This document shows, piece by piece, positions 61,808 through 64,000 of a stretch of 64,000 bases of DNA (position 1 is the first letter of the stretch; the number at the start of each line of letters is the position of its first letter). Position numbers and translations under genes: made by a program. The DNA is taken from contig NZ_JACAOY010000025.1 of NCBI RefSeq assembly GCF_013385985.1, positions 51,803 to 115,802 of the forward strand. The letters run 5' to 3'. The DNA is from Pseudomonas sp. B6002 (GTDB lineage Bacteria; Pseudomonadota; Gammaproteobacteria; Pseudomonadales; Pseudomonadaceae). Below the pieces are notes generated by a model. That model was given only the letters and a program-made list of their open reading frames with translations, searched no databases and was not told where the DNA came from.

Positions 61808-62572
61808 TTAGTGGGGGCGTAGTCGCAGGATTTGCGCGCCATCAAACGGGTCTGTGAGGTAGTGCGCTTGCACGCCGAACGTGTCTTGCAATCGCTGTGG
61901 CGTCAGTACGTCGAGCGGTTTGCCGAGGGCGACCAAACGTCCGTGATCGAGCACGGCCAAGCGATCGCAGGTCAGCGCCTGGTTGAGGTCGTGCAGGGCA
62001 ATCAGGGTGGTGACGGGCAGCGCTTGCACGCCCTTCAAGATGCCAAGCTGATGCTGGATGTCCAGGTGGTTGGTTGGCTCGTCCAACAACAAAATCTGCG
62101 GCCGTTGTGCCAAAGCGCGGGCGATGTGCACGCGTTGGCGTTCGCCGCCGGAGAGGCTGCGCCAGGCGCGCTGGCTCAGGTGGGTGGCGTCGACGTCGTG
62201 CAGGGCCTGGCGCACGATGGTGTCGTCTTGCGCCGACCACGGGCTCAGCGCCGACAGCCACGGCGTGCGGCCCAGGGCCACGGCGTCGAAGACGCGGATG
62301 GCGTCGTCGGTGTCGGCCTGCTGTTCCACCACCGCCAGCTGTTGCGCGATGGTGCGACGGGACAAGCTGCCCAAGCGTTGGCCGCCCAACCGCACGTCGC
62401 CGCTGGCTGGCGTGCGCAACCCCGCAAGCAGCTTGAGCAGGGTGGATTTGCCGGAGCCGTTGGGGCCGACGATGCCGAGGGTTTCGCCTTTTTCGACGTC
62501 GAGGTGAACATCGCGCAGCAACTCGGCGTCGCGCACCGTGAAGCCCAGGCCGCTGCAACTGAGCACGCTCAT
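61808..62572 (-). CDS. ABC ATPase of a siderophore/heme/cobalamin importer (FecE-like)
   Basis: 254 residues. Walker A VGPNGSGKSTLLKLLAG near residue 36; signature RSLSGGERQRVHIARAL; Walker B ILLLDEPTNHLDI; switch His in LIALHDLNQAL. It belongs to the FecE/BtuD/FhuC group. The start overlaps the permease stop (ATGA), so it is the last of a leftward operon binding protein-permease-ATPase. No TonB-dependent receptor is within the window. Confidence 0.9.
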   Translation of the reverse strand: MSVLSCSGLGFTVRDAELLRDVHLDVEKGETLGIVGPNGSGKSTLLKLLAGLRTPASGDVRLGGQRLGSLSRRTIAQQLAVVEQQADTDDAIRVFDAVALGRTPWLSALSPWSAQDDTIVRQALHDVDATHLSQRAWRSLSGGERQRVHIARALAQRPQILLLDEPTNHLDIQHQLGILKGVQALPVTTLIALHDLNQALTCDRLAVLDHGRLVALGKPLDVLTPQRLQDTFGVQAHYLTDPFDGAQILRLRPH

Positions 62573-63573
62573 CGCGGGTGCCTCCGGCCGATCAGGATCA
62601 GCGCAAACACTGGCGCGCCAACCAATGCCGTGACCACGCCGACCGGGATCACCTGGCCCTTGATCAGGGTGCGCGACAGCACGTCCGCCGCGATCAGGAA
62701 CAGCGCACCGCCCAACGCGCTGGCCGGCAGCAGGCGCGAGTGCCCGGTGCCCAGCAGCAGGCGCACAGCGTGGGGGATCACCAGCCCGACAAAGCCGATG
62801 GAGCCGACAATCGACACCATCACCGCCGTCACCAGCGCGGCACAGCCCACCAGCACAAACTGCACGCGCCGCACCGGGATGCCCAGGGAGGCCGCCGAAT
62901 CAGTGCCGAAGGTGAATGCATCCAGCGCACGCCGGTGCCACAAACACACCGCCAAGCCCGCCATGGCCACCGGCACGGCCAGCCACACTGACGGCCAGCG
63001 CACGCCGCTGAGGTTGCCCAGCAGCCAGAACAGGATGCCGCGCGCTTGTTCGGAGCTGGCCGACTTGGTGATCAGGAAGGCCGTGAGCGCGTTGAACAAC
63101 TGCGAGCCGGCAATGCCCGCGAGGATGATCTGGCCGGTGCCACTGGCCGAACCGCTGGCGCGTGCCAGCAGAATCACCAGGGCAAAGGCCGCCATCGCCC
63201 CCACGAATGCCCCCGCCGACAACGACACCAGCCCGCCACCGACGCCGATCAGCGCCACCAACACTGCACCGGTCGAGGCGCCGGCGCTGATGCCGAGCAG
63301 GTACGGGTCGGCCAACGGGTTGCGCAACAGCGACTGCAGGATCACCCCGCAGGTCGCCAGCCCTGCACCGCACGCGGCGGCCACCAGGGCGCGGGTGAGG
63401 CGGTAGTTCCACACCACGCCTTCGTCGATGGGGTCGAGCGCGTAGCCCGCCGCCCACAGTTTGTTGGCGAGCACCTGCAGCACCACCTGCGGCGAGATGG
63501 CGGTTTCGCCGATGGCCACGCCGGCGAGCACGGCGGCCAGGAGCAGAGCCAGGGCGAGCAGGGTACGGGTCAT
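62569..63573 (-). CDS. FecCD-family permease of the metal-chelate importer
   Basis: 334 residues with about ten membrane segments. Family marks are RLTRALVAAACGAGLATCGV and ILQSLLRNPLADPYLLGISA near residue 80, then GFVGLVIPHAVRLLLGTGHS near 260. It forms the membrane channel with the ATPase downstream. It overlaps both neighbours by 4 bases (ATGA), implying translational coupling. Confidence 0.92.
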   Translation of the reverse strand: MTRTLLALALLLAAVLAGVAIGETAISPQVVLQVLANKLWAAGYALDPIDEGVVWNYRLTRALVAAACGAGLATCGVILQSLLRNPLADPYLLGISAGASTGAVLVALIGVGGGLVSLSAGAFVGAMAAFALVILLARASGSASGTGQIILAGIAGSQLFNALTAFLITKSASSEQARGILFWLLGNLSGVRWPSVWLAVPVAMAGLAVCLWHRRALDAFTFGTDSAASLGIPVRRVQFVLVGCAALVTAVMVSIVGSIGFVGLVIPHAVRLLLGTGHSRLLPASALGGALFLIAADVLSRTLIKGQVIPVGVVTALVGAPVFALILIGRRHPR

Positions 63574-64000
63574 TTGAGTGGGTCGTAGCCGTCGATGGCC
63601 GTGGCCAGTTGTTCAAGGCCGTCGAACGTACGGAGGCTGGCCTGCAGCGCGAGGGCGTCGAGGATGATGATGCGGTTGTTTTTCACCGCGTCCATGTTGC
63701 GGGTCACCGGGTCGCTGCGCAGGAAAGCCAGTTTCTTTTCATGGTCGTCAGCCGGGTAGCGGCGGCGGTCCATGCGTGCGATTACCAGGAACGTGGGGTT
63801 GGCCTTGGCGATGGTTTCCCAGCCGACGGCGGGCCACTCTTCATCGGACTGCACCACGTTGGTCAGGCCAAGGGTCTGCAACATGAATTCCGGAACACCC
63901 TTGTGGCCGGCCACGTAAGGGTCGGCGGCCATCTCGGCGCTGGAGAACCACACCAGCGCACTGGCCTGCTTGAGGCCTTTGCCCTGGGCGGTGGCGACTG
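63570..64000 (-). CDS. Periplasmic binding protein of the metal-chelate importer, 5' end cut by window edge
   Basis: The last 142 codons are visible and the frame remains open to base 64000. Segments such as AADPYVAGHKGVPEFMLQTL, GLTNVVQSDEEWPAVGWETI and ANPTFLVIARMDRRRYP fit the C-terminal lobe of BtuF/FecB-type class III binding proteins. It heads the leftward operon with the FecCD permease and ATPase. The ligand (heme, cobalamin or siderophore) cannot be fixed without the N-terminal lobe and receptor. Confidence 0.85.
   Translation of the reverse strand, partial: VATAQGKGLKQASALVWFSSAEMAADPYVAGHKGVPEFMLQTLGLTNVVQSDEEWPAVGWETIAKANPTFLVIARMDRRRYPADDHEKKLAFLRSDPVTRNMDAVKNNRIIILDALALQASLRTFDGLEQLATAIDGYDPLK

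Noticed and set aside
61832..63406. A 524-codon plus-strand frame over the ABC operon
   Set aside because: It is a shadow of the ATPase and permease genes, whose motifs are complete.
1..64000. tRNA, rRNA, integrase or phage genes
   Set aside because: No cloverleaf-like sequence, ribosomal RNA segment, intact transposase or phage structural gene was seen on reading. A dedicated search would be needed to exclude small or divergent ones.

Overview
The window looks like chromosome of a fluorescent-group Pseudomonas. Gene content fits (cyanase operon, glucarate module, MocR and LysR regulators, DUF2986, DUF3144, DUF6124, TspO). The DNA is GC-rich apart from one island, and many intergenic spaces carry Pseudomonas-type REP/REPIN palindromes (core GTAGGAGCYGGCTTGCC...). 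No rRNA, tRNA, CRISPR array, intact insertion sequence or prophage was seen. The window opens inside a pirin gene and closes inside a periplasmic binding-protein gene.

Layout. 1-9.5 kb: a pirin / quinone oxidoreductase / DoxX operon with a divergent LysR gene, a PanB paralog, a MocR regulator, an SDR and its LysR neighbour, and cynR/cynT/cynS. 10-16.8 kb: a HipBA module with two operator-like palindromes, a LysE exporter, a secreted hydrolase, RidA, an AraC regulator, MsrA and a flavin monooxygenase. 17-25.2 kb: a likely catabolic cluster. RidA and a dehydroquinase-like protein run leftward. A LysR gene, a fused ABC permease-ATPase, a phytanoyl-CoA-type dioxygenase, a binding protein, a class II aldolase, a DUF1028 protein and an M20 deacetylase run rightward. 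25.5-32 kb: a RelE-like/HigA-like toxin-antitoxin pair, a DHH phosphoesterase, the glucarate module gudD/gudP with its GntR regulator, TrmK and DUF3144.

32-46.8 kb: a chemoreceptor, an OPT transporter, a hotdog protein with a divergent TetR, VOC, GST, a BPL-N protein, SolA, an epoxide hydrolase with a TetR gene and a perfect operator palindrome, and several small envelope proteins among REPIN clusters. 46.9-51.1 kb: a hybrid histidine kinase, then an AT-rich island with a 464-codon HEPN-like gene and a DUF6124 gene preceded by what looks like a structured RNA leader. 51-64 kb: an alcohol dehydrogenase/LysR pair, a class C serine hydrolase, an unusual ferredoxin-reductase/M24-peptidase fusion with a divergent MocR regulator, a nucleotidyltransferase, TspO, an esterase, REPIN-rich DNA with a gene remnant, and a FecBCDE-type metal-chelate ABC operon.

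The points most worth following are: (1) the 2Fe-2S/FNR/M24 fusion with all five M24 metal ligands intact; (2) the dehydroquinase paralog whose active-site Arg19 and His81 equivalents are Asp and Tyr, inside an uncharacterised catabolic cluster; (3) the candidate structured RNA ahead of DUF6124; (4) the lone AT-rich HEPN gene; and (5) two genes that end at the same stop codon inside a REP element. All calls come from reading the sequence; no searches were run.
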